A stretch of 64,000 nt of DNA from Bdellovibrionaceae bacterium UBA2339. GTDB lineage: Bacteria; Bdellovibrionota; Bdellovibrionia; Bdellovibrionales; JAMPXM01. Location of the stretch: contig DDUL01000007.1 in NCBI GenBank assembly GCA_002344785.1, forward strand, positions 79,911 through 143,910. Reading direction: 5' to 3'. Positions 18,310 through 26,966 of the stretch are shown here, piece after piece. The first letter of the stretch is position 1, and each line of letters starts with the position of its first letter. The notes beneath the pieces were generated by a model, which had not been told where the DNA came from, searched no databases, and was given only the letters and a program-made list of their open reading frames with translations. A program made the position numbers and the translations under genes.

Positions 18310-19470
18310 TTGAACGAGCCAGCCCTTTCCGCCACCCCCGCGCAACTTCCGCTTCAGGCGGCCATTGACCAAGGTGTGATCGCACCTGAACTTCACGAAG
18401 CTTGGGTGCATCAGCTTGACCCTTTTCTGTGGCAAATTTCAGGTGAAGTGGGACTGCGTTGGTACGGACTCGCCTATTTGTTCGGCTTCATTTGCGGCTA
18501 CTATTTGATGCGCCTGATGGCCCGACGCGGCAGAGGCGGTCTGCCTGAACATCTCATCGCCGATTACCTAGTCGCCGTTGTTCTCGGCACCATGATCGGT
18601 GGCCGCTTGGGTTACGCGATTTTCTATAGTCAGGATCTGCTGACCGACTTTTCGGCGAGCTTTCCGTTTTGGGGAGTCTTGCGCGTTTGGGAAGGCGGCA
18701 TGGCCAGCCACGGCGGCATCATCGGCATCACCTTGGCCGGCGTATGGTTTGCGAGAAAACATAAACTCGACTGGATGAATCTGGGCGACCTTGCGACTTT
18801 GGGCGGCTCCATCGGCGTGGCCGCAGGACGCGTGGCGAACTTCATCAATGGCGAACTTTATGGTCGGCCGGTCGAGTCCGCGGTGAGTTGGGCCGTCAAG
18901 TTTCCAAGCGAACTTTTCCTTTGGCTCAAACATGACTTGGGTAAGCCATTGACCAGTCAGGATCCAGATCTTTTGCCCCGACTCTCCGAAGTCGTCACAC
19001 ATGTCGGTGTTTCGGCCGAGCAATGGGCGGAATGGACAGCGCGACTTCGCTCCAGCCAAGGTGCACGAATCGAAATTCAAAACGTCATCTACCGCATCAT
19101 CGAGGGCTCACAAAATGGCAACGAGCCTTTGATTCAATCTCTGCAACAAGTGCTGACGGCGCGACACCCTTCGCAACTTTACGCCAGTTTGCTCGAAGGG
19201 CTTTTCACTTTCACCGTGGGGATGATGTTCTGGCGAAAGCCGCAAAAGCCCGGCGTGGTCGGCGGAATTTGGATCATCACCTATGCGATCGTGCGAATTC
19301 TCGATGAGTCTTGGCGAATGCCGGATGCGCACATCGGCTTAAGCCAACTCGGCTTGAGTCGCGGCCAAGAGATTTCGATCTTCATGCTGTTGATCGGCAT
19401 CGGCGTGCTACTGTTTGCGCTGAAACGTCCAGTTGCGAAAGTGGGCGGATGGGCCAAGGGCGCCAACTGA
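18310..19470 (+). CDS. lgt: Prolipoprotein diacylglyceryl transferase, with long insertion
   Basis: Transfers diacylglycerol from phosphatidylglycerol to the lipobox Cys of prolipoproteins in the inner membrane. Family blocks are intact: GGRLGYAIFY (about 97), WEGGMASHGGIIG with His134, GRVANFINGELYGRP with Arg174 and ARHPSQLYASLLEG with Arg285. The protein is 386 residues against about 260-290 for typical Lgt. The excess lies between residues about 198 and 282, where a polar, helix-rich stretch replaces the short loop before RHPSQLY, and in an extended N-terminus of about 45 residues. The start is TTG 18310 with GGAGG seven bases upstream. Several lipoproteins in the window are its likely substrates. 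Confidence 0.92.
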   Translation: MNEPALSATPAQLPLQAAIDQGVIAPELHEAWVHQLDPFLWQISGEVGLRWYGLAYLFGFICGYYLMRLMARRGRGGLPEHLIADYLVAVVLGTMIGGRLGYAIFYSQDLLTDFSASFPFWGVLRVWEGGMASHGGIIGITLAGVWFARKHKLDWMNLGDLATLGGSIGVAAGRVANFINGELYGRPVESAVSWAVKFPSELFLWLKHDLGKPLTSQDPDLLPRLSEVVTHVGVSAEQWAEWTARLRSSQGARIEIQNVIYRIIEGSQNGNEPLIQSLQQVLTARHPSQLYASLLEGLFTFTVGMMFWRKPQKPGVVGGIWIITYAIVRILDESWRMPDAHIGLSQLGLSRGQEISIFMLLIGIGVLLFALKRPVAKVGGWAKGAN

Positions 19471-19573
19471 GGAAACTCAGCTCAAGACAAGCGAACTTCC
19501 ACTAGGCCTCTGTCGGCCTCGACCTCGCTCGACGGGACAGCGCCAATCGAGATTCGATAAACTCAAGTTCACT

Positions 19574-21076
19574 GTGTCGAATCTCACCACGCCCTCGCGA
19601 CGAAGGAATCGTCGCAACGCTTGGATCGGTTGGGCCATGGCTTGGCCACTGCTTGGCCTTGGCCTTGTGTATTTCGGCGCGGCCTGGACGCTGCAAGTCT
19701 GGCATCGCTCCCTCATCAGCGAGACCACCCCAGCGCGCACCTCCATATCCCTACAAAGCCAAAGGCCTCATGCTCTCACCTGGCTTGAGGATGATCGCCG
19801 CTCGATTCACTTACTGCTTCGACAGCTCGATCAAGCCCAATCCCAAGTCGATGTGGATTGGCACATCACCGGAATTGACGAACACACGCAGCTTAAGCTC
19901 TACGCGCTCACGCAGATTGCCAAACGCGGCGTGAAAATTCGCATGCGCTTGGATTTTGCGAATGCGATCGAAGCTGAACAGGTGAGCGCTTGGCTTACCG
20001 AGCTTCAGCGCGCCGGGGTTGAGGTCCGCTCGCCGCGCTTTCCTCGTCTACAAATCGGCATTCGCCGATTCTGGACACGAACACCCGGATCCATCATGAC
20101 TCTGCGGGCGCCCGAATGGCTTCAGAACAAGTGGGCCCAGGCGCTTCAGTTTCAAACCGGCCGTAGCGTGCAGTGGATCTTCGATAACAAAAGATGGCTG
20201 TTGAGTTCGCGCGCCGACAGTCGATCATCGCTGTTCATTGAAGGCGAAGTGGTGCGCGGAGCCGTCGCGGGATTCAACTCGGCTTGGGCCCATGCTTCGT
20301 ATTCGCACACGCCCAATCAACAACAGCGTGCCGCTTCCGCGGTGACCATGGCATCGACCTCTCACGAGCCGCGAACAACTCGCTTCGATGTGCAGTCCGA
20401 ATGGTCGCGCTGGCTTCGCCACATTCGCCAACCTCAGTTGGCTCGCGCGCTGAATGAGCAACGTCGTCTCTGCAAGGACATGCTGATGGCCATTGAGCCT
20501 GCGACGACGCCCGAAGCGCGGCGCCTGATCCCCCGCCTTCTTCACCACCAGGCGCAGCGAACTCGAGCCGAACTGCGGCTCGAGTTCCCACACTTATCCT
20601 TGCAGGATGATGCCTTGGATGTCTTTCAGAGCCTCACGCAAAGAAAGACGCCCGCACGTGTGCTGATGAATCCGCTGGCGCACGCCTCGCATCCGGCGAG
20701 TGTCGCCTTAGGCATGAGTCGTCTTCGCCATCTGTCACTCACGCAAACGGATGTGTCCTTGCAAAGCGCGAAGCCGGCAGCACCTCAGCACTATCTATGG
20801 ATGAGCGACAATCAGGTGCTTGCCTATGGAAACTTCAATTTGCGTCGCCAGTCGACGCGTGCGGAACCCGAGTTGTTGGTGATCTGTCGGCAATCTTCCG
20901 CATTGGTGCAAGATGCGCAGACGCATTTTGAATCGCGCTGGAGTTCCGCGACACCTGTACTTCGCGGCGGATGGGTGGAAGATCAGACGGCATGGTGGTC
21001 CAACGCGAGCTGGTCACAGCGGGCGATGCTGTTTGGGATGTTTCCGATCGCGCATTGGATCGACTCGAGCCTTTGA
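19574..21076 (+). CDS. Membrane-anchored phospholipase-D-like protein without HKD motifs
   Basis: After a basic N-terminus and one transmembrane helix (WAMAWPLLGLGLVYFGAAWT), the sequence follows the two-repeat plan of phospholipase D/cardiolipin synthase: QVDVDWHITGIDEHTQLKL and AKRGVKIRMRLDF resemble the 'I-x-x-E-x-Y-I ... A-x-RGV-x-VR' block, and HYLWMSDNQVLAYGNFNLRR resembles the second HxK-D region with GSxN. But the HxKxxxxD signatures themselves are not present: the first copy reads DNKRWLLSSRADS and the second HYLWMSD. I infer a catalytically inactive or highly diverged relative. Start GTG 19574 is tentative; the open frame reaches back to 19433 inside lgt. Confidence 0.5.
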   Translation: MSNLTTPSRRRNRRNAWIGWAMAWPLLGLGLVYFGAAWTLQVWHRSLISETTPARTSISLQSQRPHALTWLEDDRRSIHLLLRQLDQAQSQVDVDWHITGIDEHTQLKLYALTQIAKRGVKIRMRLDFANAIEAEQVSAWLTELQRAGVEVRSPRFPRLQIGIRRFWTRTPGSIMTLRAPEWLQNKWAQALQFQTGRSVQWIFDNKRWLLSSRADSRSSLFIEGEVVRGAVAGFNSAWAHASYSHTPNQQQRAASAVTMASTSHEPRTTRFDVQSEWSRWLRHIRQPQLARALNEQRRLCKDMLMAIEPATTPEARRLIPRLLHHQAQRTRAELRLEFPHLSLQDDALDVFQSLTQRKTPARVLMNPLAHASHPASVALGMSRLRHLSLTQTDVSLQSAKPAAPQHYLWMSDNQVLAYGNFNLRRQSTRAEPELLVICRQSSALVQDAQTHFESRWSSATPVLRGGWVEDQTAWWSNASWSQRAMLFGMFPIAHWIDSSL

Positions 21077-21111
21077 GCCGAATCTTCGAGAGCGCACACA
21101 AAGTGCGCCGC

Positions 21112-21828
21112 TTAATTGAATCCCCGGCCCGTGAGTTTTTTGAGCGCGCGAATCGCGACTTGCACAGCTTCATCATCCACGTGCGGCGCGAACACAATGC
21201 CAAAGAAGAATCCAAACATCGCGCGAATCGCCGCGGGCTCGAACTCTGGGAACAAACGCTGCAACTTGCGGATGTAGGTCGCCTCAAGCGAGCGAATCTC
21301 CTCGCCGATTTCCGTGGGGCGATCGCGATGCGTGAGATAGAAGTTGCACAAGTTCGGCGCTTGATTGGCGACATCGCGGGAGAGCTTCACGGTCTCCGCC
21401 CAACGGCCATCTCTCCACATCGCCGTTCGCTCGGGATTGGTGGCCACGATTTCTTCGCCGATCACGGAGATCGCTTCGCGAAGAATCGAAGATTTAGAGC
21501 GACCAAAATGATAATAAATGAGCGAGCGCGTGATCCCGCTTTTTCGCGATAAATCCGACATCGTCCACTTCAAATGCCCTTTGCGAAAATCCAATTCGAG
21601 AGCGGCATTCAAGACCCGCCAAAACGTCGAGTCTCGATCTCGCATTTTTTCGCGTTTCTTGCGTCGCAGTCCCTCATGATCACCGCCGCTTTCAGAAATC
21701 GGAGCCGTTTCGGCGGCAGGTGGCGGCGAGTCCATTTGGACATCCCACGACGCGTTCGTCGACTCCGTGGTCGACGAGCTGATTGCGGAGGCCTCGAGAT
21801 CTCGATCAAATGCGAATGATTTGTTCAT
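21112..21828 (-). CDS. TetR/AcrR family transcriptional regulator
   Basis: A dimeric DNA-binding repressor by family. After a Ser/Pro/Glu-rich N-terminal segment of about 60 residues, the helix-turn-helix domain spans FWRVLNAALELDFRKGHLKW...TMSDLSRKSGITRSLIYYHFGRSKSSIL, with the recognition helix SGITRSLIYYHFG typical of TetR. The C-terminal part is helical ligand-binding/dimerisation sequence ending in FGFFFGIVFAPHVDDEAV. I prefer ATG 21828 (AGAGGT upstream) over an in-frame ATG at 21855. The target is unknown; the exported-protein gene at 21933 is divergent, about 105 bases away, and could be controlled. Confidence 0.88.
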   Translation of the reverse strand: MNKSFAFDRDLEASAISSSTTESTNASWDVQMDSPPPAAETAPISESGGDHEGLRRKKREKMRDRDSTFWRVLNAALELDFRKGHLKWTMSDLSRKSGITRSLIYYHFGRSKSSILREAISVIGEEIVATNPERTAMWRDGRWAETVKLSRDVANQAPNLCNFYLTHRDRPTEIGEEIRSLEATYIRKLQRLFPEFEPAAIRAMFGFFFGIVFAPHVDDEAVQVAIRALKKLTGRGFN

Positions 21829-21932
21829 AGGCAAATTACCTCTACACTTTGGCATCAGTTCAAGCTGAAATCATCGAGATGTCGATAGATTTCGTTCGTA
21901 AAGACCGGCCTCACTCCATCGAGAAGGTGAAT

Positions 21933-22310
21933 GTGACAAAACTCGCAGCGGCCCTTTTACTGACCCAAGTCCTGGCTTTGAGCACTTTCACAGCGGCAGA
22001 GGCCTCCACATCCAGCGATTCCCTCACCAAGCTCAAAAGTCGTCAGAAGCGCTTTCAGTCTTGTCGCAAGGACGCGGACTGCACCACTCTCGCCTATGGC
22101 CAAATCCCATGCGGAGGACCGGCCGCGTTTTTGATTGTCAATTCCAAGGGCGCCAAGGACGCGCAGCTAAGAAAGCTCGCTGAAAAGATCACCAAGGAAC
22201 AAGGCGAGGAACAAAAGCAGCAAGGTCTTGCAGGCATCTGCATGATGACGCCTGAACCGCGTGTGAAATGCATGAAACAAATTTGCCAAGAGTCCGCGCC
22301 GACTGATTAA
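21933..22310 (+). CDS. Exported cysteine-containing hypothetical protein
   Basis: GTG 21933 is preceded by GAGAAGGTG and yields a clean signal peptide (TKLAAALLLTQVLALSTFTA, cleavage near AEA). The mature part of about 100 residues holds Cys in the pattern SCRKDADC ... PCGG ... ICMM ... KCMKQIC, resembling the small 'C-x-x-DxDC ... CGG' disulfide domains common in secreted proteins of myxobacteria and relatives. No enzymatic residues are evident. Frame and start differ from the longer open frame beginning at 21849. Divergent from the TetR gene; converges with the next gene, eight bases away. Confidence 0.65.
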   Translation: MTKLAAALLLTQVLALSTFTAAEASTSSDSLTKLKSRQKRFQSCRKDADCTTLAYGQIPCGGPAAFLIVNSKGAKDAQLRKLAEKITKEQGEEQKQQGLAGICMMTPEPRVKCMKQICQESAPTD

Positions 22311-22317
22311 TTCGGAA

Positions 22318-23391
22318 TCACTTAAAGCAACTGCGAATGCGAATTTCTTGCGGATAGACAAGCTCGCTGGCGCTATCCCACCAGCCGGTTCGGCCCGCAA
22401 ACCGACCGACGCCTGCATCCGTCCAGCCTACAGGACATGCGGCAGGATCTAAGGATCCACCACCTGTGTTCAAGCCACTTTCCAAATATATGACGGCCTT
22501 ACCGCCAGTGCCTAGGCATTGCCGTTTCAACAACACTTGCGGCCGTTGATTACCCGTCGCCAAATCATAATAGCCTTCGTAACCAGCTTGCTGAGCGATT
22601 CCGAGATCTGTCCAACCCGCAGGACAAGCCGCCGGCTGCATAGGACCCGCGCCGACATCCAAGCCGCCATAATTGATCAAGAAGGGTACACCACCACCGG
22701 CTGTGTCTTGAATCGTGCCATCTGGAAACTTGATTCCGCCGGATGTGGATTCGACAAGTCCCGCGACGGTGAGTTTTTCTGTGGGATTCGTCACGCCCAC
22801 TCCGACTCTTCCCGCCATATAGAAAATGTCGTTCGGATTGCCGGGCGAAATCTGCCAAAGCCCATCTGAGCCTGAGGCAATCGCGATACATGTTGTCACT
22901 TGGTTGGTGGCGTTGACCGTGGCGAGCACTCGAACATCGCGCATGTAGACTCTCGGCCCCACCGGATCACCCAGCGGCTCAAGCTGCAAGGTGAGCTTCG
23001 CTCGACCCTTGGTGGGCTCAGTGACCGAATCCGGCGTGTAGCCGCCAATGTGAGCCGACACAAATCGCAGCATGTTGTTTTGATAAACTTGCCCGGTCAC
23101 AAACGCATCGGAACCGTCGGCTTTGACGATCTTCGTAAGGTTGGTGCCGGCACCCGTCACCAGATCACCACTAAAGTTTTGTTGGCAGGTGTTGGCTTGG
23201 CTCAGCAAATTGATCACTTCGCCTTCAAACAGGCGAACCGCATCGCGAACTTCGACAGCGCGTTGGCCGCGCATAGAAAAGTTAAACATCGTCGCCATCG
23301 CCAGCGACAAAAACGCCGTGATTCCAGCCACGATGATGACTTGAACGAGCGATTGTCCCCGCACGCCGATGCGTTCCCGCCGCTGTAACAT
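22318..23391 (-). CDS. Prepilin-like exported protein with fibre-type motif and C-terminal repeats
   Basis: The N-terminus (RRERIGVRG, then SLVQVIIVAGITAFLSLAMAT) has the shape of a type IV prepilin: short basic leader, Gly13, then a hydrophobic helix, although the usual Glu at position 5 of the mature protein is Gln. After a globular region of about 150 residues comes GRVGVGVTNPTEKLTVAG followed by GIKFPDGTIQDTA, the 'VGIGT-x-P-x-x-KLHV-x-G ... FSDGT-x-Q' block seen in tail-fibre and adhesin proteins. The C-terminal 100 residues are two copies of a unit PAACP-x-GWTD-x-G ... C (starting near residues 263 and 316). This combination suggests a surface or minor-pilin-like adhesin; no other pilus gene is nearby. 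Confidence 0.65.
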   Translation of the reverse strand: MLQRRERIGVRGQSLVQVIIVAGITAFLSLAMATMFNFSMRGQRAVEVRDAVRLFEGEVINLLSQANTCQQNFSGDLVTGAGTNLTKIVKADGSDAFVTGQVYQNNMLRFVSAHIGGYTPDSVTEPTKGRAKLTLQLEPLGDPVGPRVYMRDVRVLATVNATNQVTTCIAIASGSDGLWQISPGNPNDIFYMAGRVGVGVTNPTEKLTVAGLVESTSGGIKFPDGTIQDTAGGGVPFLINYGGLDVGAGPMQPAACPAGWTDLGIAQQAGYEGYYDLATGNQRPQVLLKRQCLGTGGKAVIYLESGLNTGGGSLDPAACPVGWTDAGVGRFAGRTGWWDSASELVYPQEIRIRSCFK

Positions 23392-23673
23392 ACGCCCTTA
23401 GCATGAACTGAACAGGACTGAAACTGAATGCGGCCGAGGCCTAGCGTCTCGATTCAAGACACAAGTCGAGCCTAAGTCTCCTTCGCCGGACTCACCATTG
23501 CGAACGCATCGTCCAAACAAGCCCTTCTTTCATCCGGACCACCTCACGTATTGGAACTTCGGCTTGAGTTCTCCATAATGAACAGCAAGCCCGTGCGAAA
23601 TTCGCCTCAATCGTTAGCAACTTGTTGAGACGCAATTTTGAATTCGACGGCTTCATGGGGAAAGGAAGCGCGT

Positions 23674-25149
23674 ATGTCGAGTCCTTCGTTGCCGAAAGCC
23701 TCATCAACACGGCCTGAGTTCCATTCAATGACTGAGCGCTCTCGCCAAGCTTCATCGTGGCTCAGAGTTTTCGCCATCCTCCTCCTCGCGACCGGCACAG
23801 TCTTACTCGGCCCTGAGGATCTCTCAAGTTCGTCCGTCAAGACCCCCGTCTGGGCCGCGACGGTGGCGCGCTTTAGTGGAACGGCAGAAATTTTCCGAAG
23901 CCCCAATTGGGTCGGCCTACGTGTGAATGAACGCCTCATCGTCGGCGATAGCCTTCGCACCGGCCCAAATTCCGCTTTGGTCCTACGCTTTAATGACAAA
24001 TCCGTCTTGGAACTTGCGGCCAACTCGGAAGCCGTCATTGAATACTTCGAGCCCAAGACCGGAGAAGCGCTCATCGGCCTCGGTGCCGGTCGAATCCGCG
24101 CCGAGGTGATTCGCCGCCAGAACAACGAAACTCGGTTCAAGATTCGCACAGGTGCGATCGTCGCCGGAGTCCGCGGCACGCAGTTCATGCTCGCGCACCA
24201 AGAGAATCGCGACTACGGCATGGATGCGATCGCGGTGTTGAACGGCGTCGTCGAAGTGCGCGATGCTGCGACCAATCGCGTGATCACCAACATGTACCGC
24301 GATCAAGTACTCACCGTCTCCTCTCGTGACGTCGAGCGCGGCAACATTTTTCCCGCTGCCGCCATCACGCCGAGCATGTGGGATCTGCGCGTGAGCGATA
24401 ACTCAGGTGTCACGCGATTTGGCGACCACAAGATTCGGGTCGCACAAGGGATTTTTCTTCCGAGCAATTCCAGAAAGTGGCGCTTTCGCATTGAAGGCGC
24501 GCGCAAGAAAAAGCTCGTGGCCGGAGCCCTGGCCACTCAGTTCACTCCGACCAAGATGAAGCAATCCAGCCTTCGCGCCGTCACAGAAATCGCTTCGGCC
24601 TTGAATGTTCCCGTCGTTCGACCCGATACGCTTCCTACGACGGCGCTCACAGCTCGCGCGGCACCCACTCCGGCGCCCAACATCGTCGCCGTTCGCGACA
24701 AATCCGTCCTCGCCGCGATCACAGCTCCATCGTCAGGCGCCTTACTTGCCAACATTCGTCTGTATGGCGGCTATGATCCGGTGTACTCGGCAGATCTGGA
24801 ACGAAATCCTGATCAGACGATCACCTATTCTCCGGGCACGATGCCCATGCCCACAACCGCCGTCAGCTCGGATACTCTCAATGAAGACACGACTGAAATG
24901 CTCCATGAAGGTGGCTGGGAGTTAACAGGCGGCGGCGGCACAGTCACACCAGGGCCATTGCCACCCGTCGAGACAGCACCGGGTGCAAGCCCTCTTCCCA
25001 TGATCACACCCGGAGCATCTCCCCTCCCTTATCCGAGCCCGCTTCCTTCGCCGACAATGTCGCCCATCATGGCACCCATGCCGGAGGAGATGGGCATGCC
25101 TCGCGGTGGCGGACCGATGGTGGGGCCTACACCTTGGTATGATCAGTGA
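23674..25149 (+). CDS. FecR-domain exported protein
   Basis: A 491-residue protein. The N-terminal hydrophobic segment (LRVFAILLLATGTVLLG) is a signal peptide or anchor. It is followed by the FecR fold (about residues 55-165): AEIFRSPNWVGLRVNERLIVGDSLRTG, LELAANSEAVIEYFEP, ETRFKIRTGAIVAGVRGTQF. In many bacteria this domain occurs in surface proteins unrelated to iron signalling, and no sigma factor is found here. The remainder is basic then proline-rich (PGASPLPMITPGASPLP type repeats near the C-terminus). ATG 23674 has an AAAGGAAG ribosome site. It is paralogous to the next gene over about 300 residues. Confidence 0.88.
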   Translation: MSSPSLPKASSTRPEFHSMTERSRQASSWLRVFAILLLATGTVLLGPEDLSSSSVKTPVWAATVARFSGTAEIFRSPNWVGLRVNERLIVGDSLRTGPNSALVLRFNDKSVLELAANSEAVIEYFEPKTGEALIGLGAGRIRAEVIRRQNNETRFKIRTGAIVAGVRGTQFMLAHQENRDYGMDAIAVLNGVVEVRDAATNRVITNMYRDQVLTVSSRDVERGNIFPAAAITPSMWDLRVSDNSGVTRFGDHKIRVAQGIFLPSNSRKWRFRIEGARKKKLVAGALATQFTPTKMKQSSLRAVTEIASALNVPVVRPDTLPTTALTARAAPTPAPNIVAVRDKSVLAAITAPSSGALLANIRLYGGYDPVYSADLERNPDQTITYSPGTMPMPTTAVSSDTLNEDTTEMLHEGGWELTGGGGTVTPGPLPPVETAPGASPLPMITPGASPLPYPSPLPSPTMSPIMAPMPEEMGMPRGGGPMVGPTPWYDQ

Positions 25150-25369
25150 AGTTCGAGTGGATCTCTTGAGACTACGACTCAAGTTGAGACAGCGACGCAA
25201 CTTTTATCGAGCTTGAGTGCGCAGGACTTGGGAAAGCTTCTGTTTGAGCGCTATCCTATTAGGAGTTCGGAGCGTTGGTGTTTTTAATCTGCACGTTCAT
25301 GGGGCCCTGGCCGGGTTCAGTTTCTTGCAAGCTCACTTCGCCGGCCAAGCTAATTGGAGAACATCGTCA

Positions 25370-26950
25370 ATGAAGTCATTCTCTCATTTCGACGATTCAA
25401 TTCCGCAGCAACCCCTCTCCCTTCTTGCATCCTCACTTTTGCGATCACTCTTCATCACCTGCACTTGGTTTTTGACGATGACAACCATGTTGGCATCAAC
25501 TCCCGCCCTCGCCCAATCCGGCAATAACGGCGCGGGAATCCTCGGGGGCGATAGCGCCAAACCTCCGCCGCCACCACCGGCAGCGCAACCCAACATGGTA
25601 TGGGCCGGAACTGTGGCTCGCATCGACGGCGCGCAAGCGCAGTTTTATGAAGCCTCAAGCTGGCGCGCTTTACGCGTGAATCAACGTCTCATGGTGGGCG
25701 ACTCGATCAAAACTGGTAACTCAACTGTCGTCACAATTCGCATGAATGATCGAAGCATCGTCGAGCTTGCGGCGAATACCGAAGCCGTCATCGAATACTT
25801 TGAACCCTTGAGCGGCGAAGCGCTGATTGGACTTGCGAGTGGACGAATTCGCGCCGAAGTCATACGTCGACCCAACAGTGAAGTGCGATTCAAAATCCGA
25901 TCCGGCGCTGTGGTCGCCGGGGTTCGCGGTACAGAATTCTTGGTCGTGCATCAAGAATCTCGAGATCACGCCGCATCGGGTGTGTTTGTTTCAAGCGGAA
26001 TTGTGGAAGTTCGCGATGCAGCCACCGGTAAACTTGTCAGCAACGTACGAGCGGATCAGGCCGTCACAGTGAGCTCAAACACTCAGTACAAGGGAAATCA
26101 ATTTCCAGTCGGCGCGATCACGCCCAGCATGTGGGATTTGCGCGTCAATGATGATGTCGCTGTGACGACCTTTGGCACACATCGTGTTCGTATCGCCAAA
26201 GGCCTCTTTCATCCCGGCAATCACCGTCAGTGGCGCTTCCGCGCTGAGGGTGCTCGGCGCCGGACACTGGCTGTTGGAGCACTGCGAGCGGAAATGCAAC
26301 CCGCGCGACTCAAGCAAAGCATGAACTTCCCGCTCAATACCGTATCTGGCGCACACTCCATGCCCATCGTGAATCCTGAGAACTTGCCGACGGATCCGTT
26401 GCCGCCGCCTCCCGCGCCCACACCTCCGCTTCGCACAGGGCGAAAGAAGAAGGTCGAATCTTCGACGGTGAGTTTGGTGCGGCCACCGACGACACACTAC
26501 GCGTATCTGTTTGGTGGCTATGAACCCAAGCCGGATGTGCTGGAGCCCATCGCGCCGCTGAGCTTCTCAGCGCAACCCATGCTCTCCACGGGCATGATCA
26601 CCTACACGAGCTACGACGACGAGACTCTCAGCATGTATAGCGACTATGATTGGACCTATCGAACCACGCTCACCACCACCAACACCACGACGACAACCAC
26701 CACCCTCCAAGAGCCCGTCGCTGGCTGCGTGCAGACGCAATGGGGCGATTGTTTGACCACCAGTTCAGGCCAAGCCGTCACCACGACAACCGGCTCTTCC
26801 AGCACGACGACCAGCAGCGGGTCGAGCAGCTCAGGAACGTCGGGAACGTCGGGAACATCAGGCACTTCTGGAACTTCTGGCACATCCGGAACTTCGGGCG
26901 GTGGCGGTTCGGGAAGCTACTGGGAATATCAGTGGCAAAGTGGCAAATAA
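25370..26950 (+). CDS. FecR-domain exported protein, paralogue of the preceding gene
   Basis: A 526-residue protein with signal peptide (TCTWFLTMTTMLASTPALA) and a FecR domain nearly collinear with the preceding gene: ASSWRALRVNQRLMVGDSIKTG, VELAANTEAVIEYFEPLSGE, VRFKIRSGAVVAGVRGTEF, AITPSMWDLRVND. The C-terminus is low complexity: a Thr run (residues about 480-500), two Cys in GCVQTQWGDCLT, then seven GTS tripeptides and a Gly-rich end. The ATG 25370 follows GGAGA at 9 bases; the open frame is longer upstream but lacks a ribosome site. The tandem paralogues probably arose by duplication and diverged in their tails. A surface role is inferred. Confidence 0.87.
   Translation: MKSFSHFDDSIPQQPLSLLASSLLRSLFITCTWFLTMTTMLASTPALAQSGNNGAGILGGDSAKPPPPPPAAQPNMVWAGTVARIDGAQAQFYEASSWRALRVNQRLMVGDSIKTGNSTVVTIRMNDRSIVELAANTEAVIEYFEPLSGEALIGLASGRIRAEVIRRPNSEVRFKIRSGAVVAGVRGTEFLVVHQESRDHAASGVFVSSGIVEVRDAATGKLVSNVRADQAVTVSSNTQYKGNQFPVGAITPSMWDLRVNDDVAVTTFGTHRVRIAKGLFHPGNHRQWRFRAEGARRRTLAVGALRAEMQPARLKQSMNFPLNTVSGAHSMPIVNPENLPTDPLPPPPAPTPPLRTGRKKKVESSTVSLVRPPTTHYAYLFGGYEPKPDVLEPIAPLSFSAQPMLSTGMITYTSYDDETLSMYSDYDWTYRTTLTTTNTTTTTTTLQEPVAGCVQTQWGDCLTTSSGQAVTTTTGSSSTTTSSGSSSSGTSGTSGTSGTSGTSGTSGTSGGGGSGSYWEYQWQSGK
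26834..26896 (+). repeat. Seven 9-base tandem units encoding Gly-Thr-Ser
   Basis: Seven units of GGN-ACN-TCN at 26834-26896 within the C-terminus of the second FecR gene. The first two units are identical in DNA, while later ones vary in third positions, so the amino-acid repeat has been kept while the DNA has drifted. Confidence 0.9.
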
Positions 26951-26966
26951 GGACTGAAGACCCGGA

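Noticed and set aside
17890..18435. Minus-strand open frame with a Leu/Val-rich segment between sucA and lgt
   Set aside because: The hydrophobic stretch comes from the 12-base DNA repeat, the frame overlaps the start of lgt, and no ribosome site is present.
23674..26950. FecR genes as part of an iron-siderophore signalling system
   Set aside because: No sigma factor or TonB-dependent receptor is present; the FecR fold here is in exported, low-complexity-tailed proteins.
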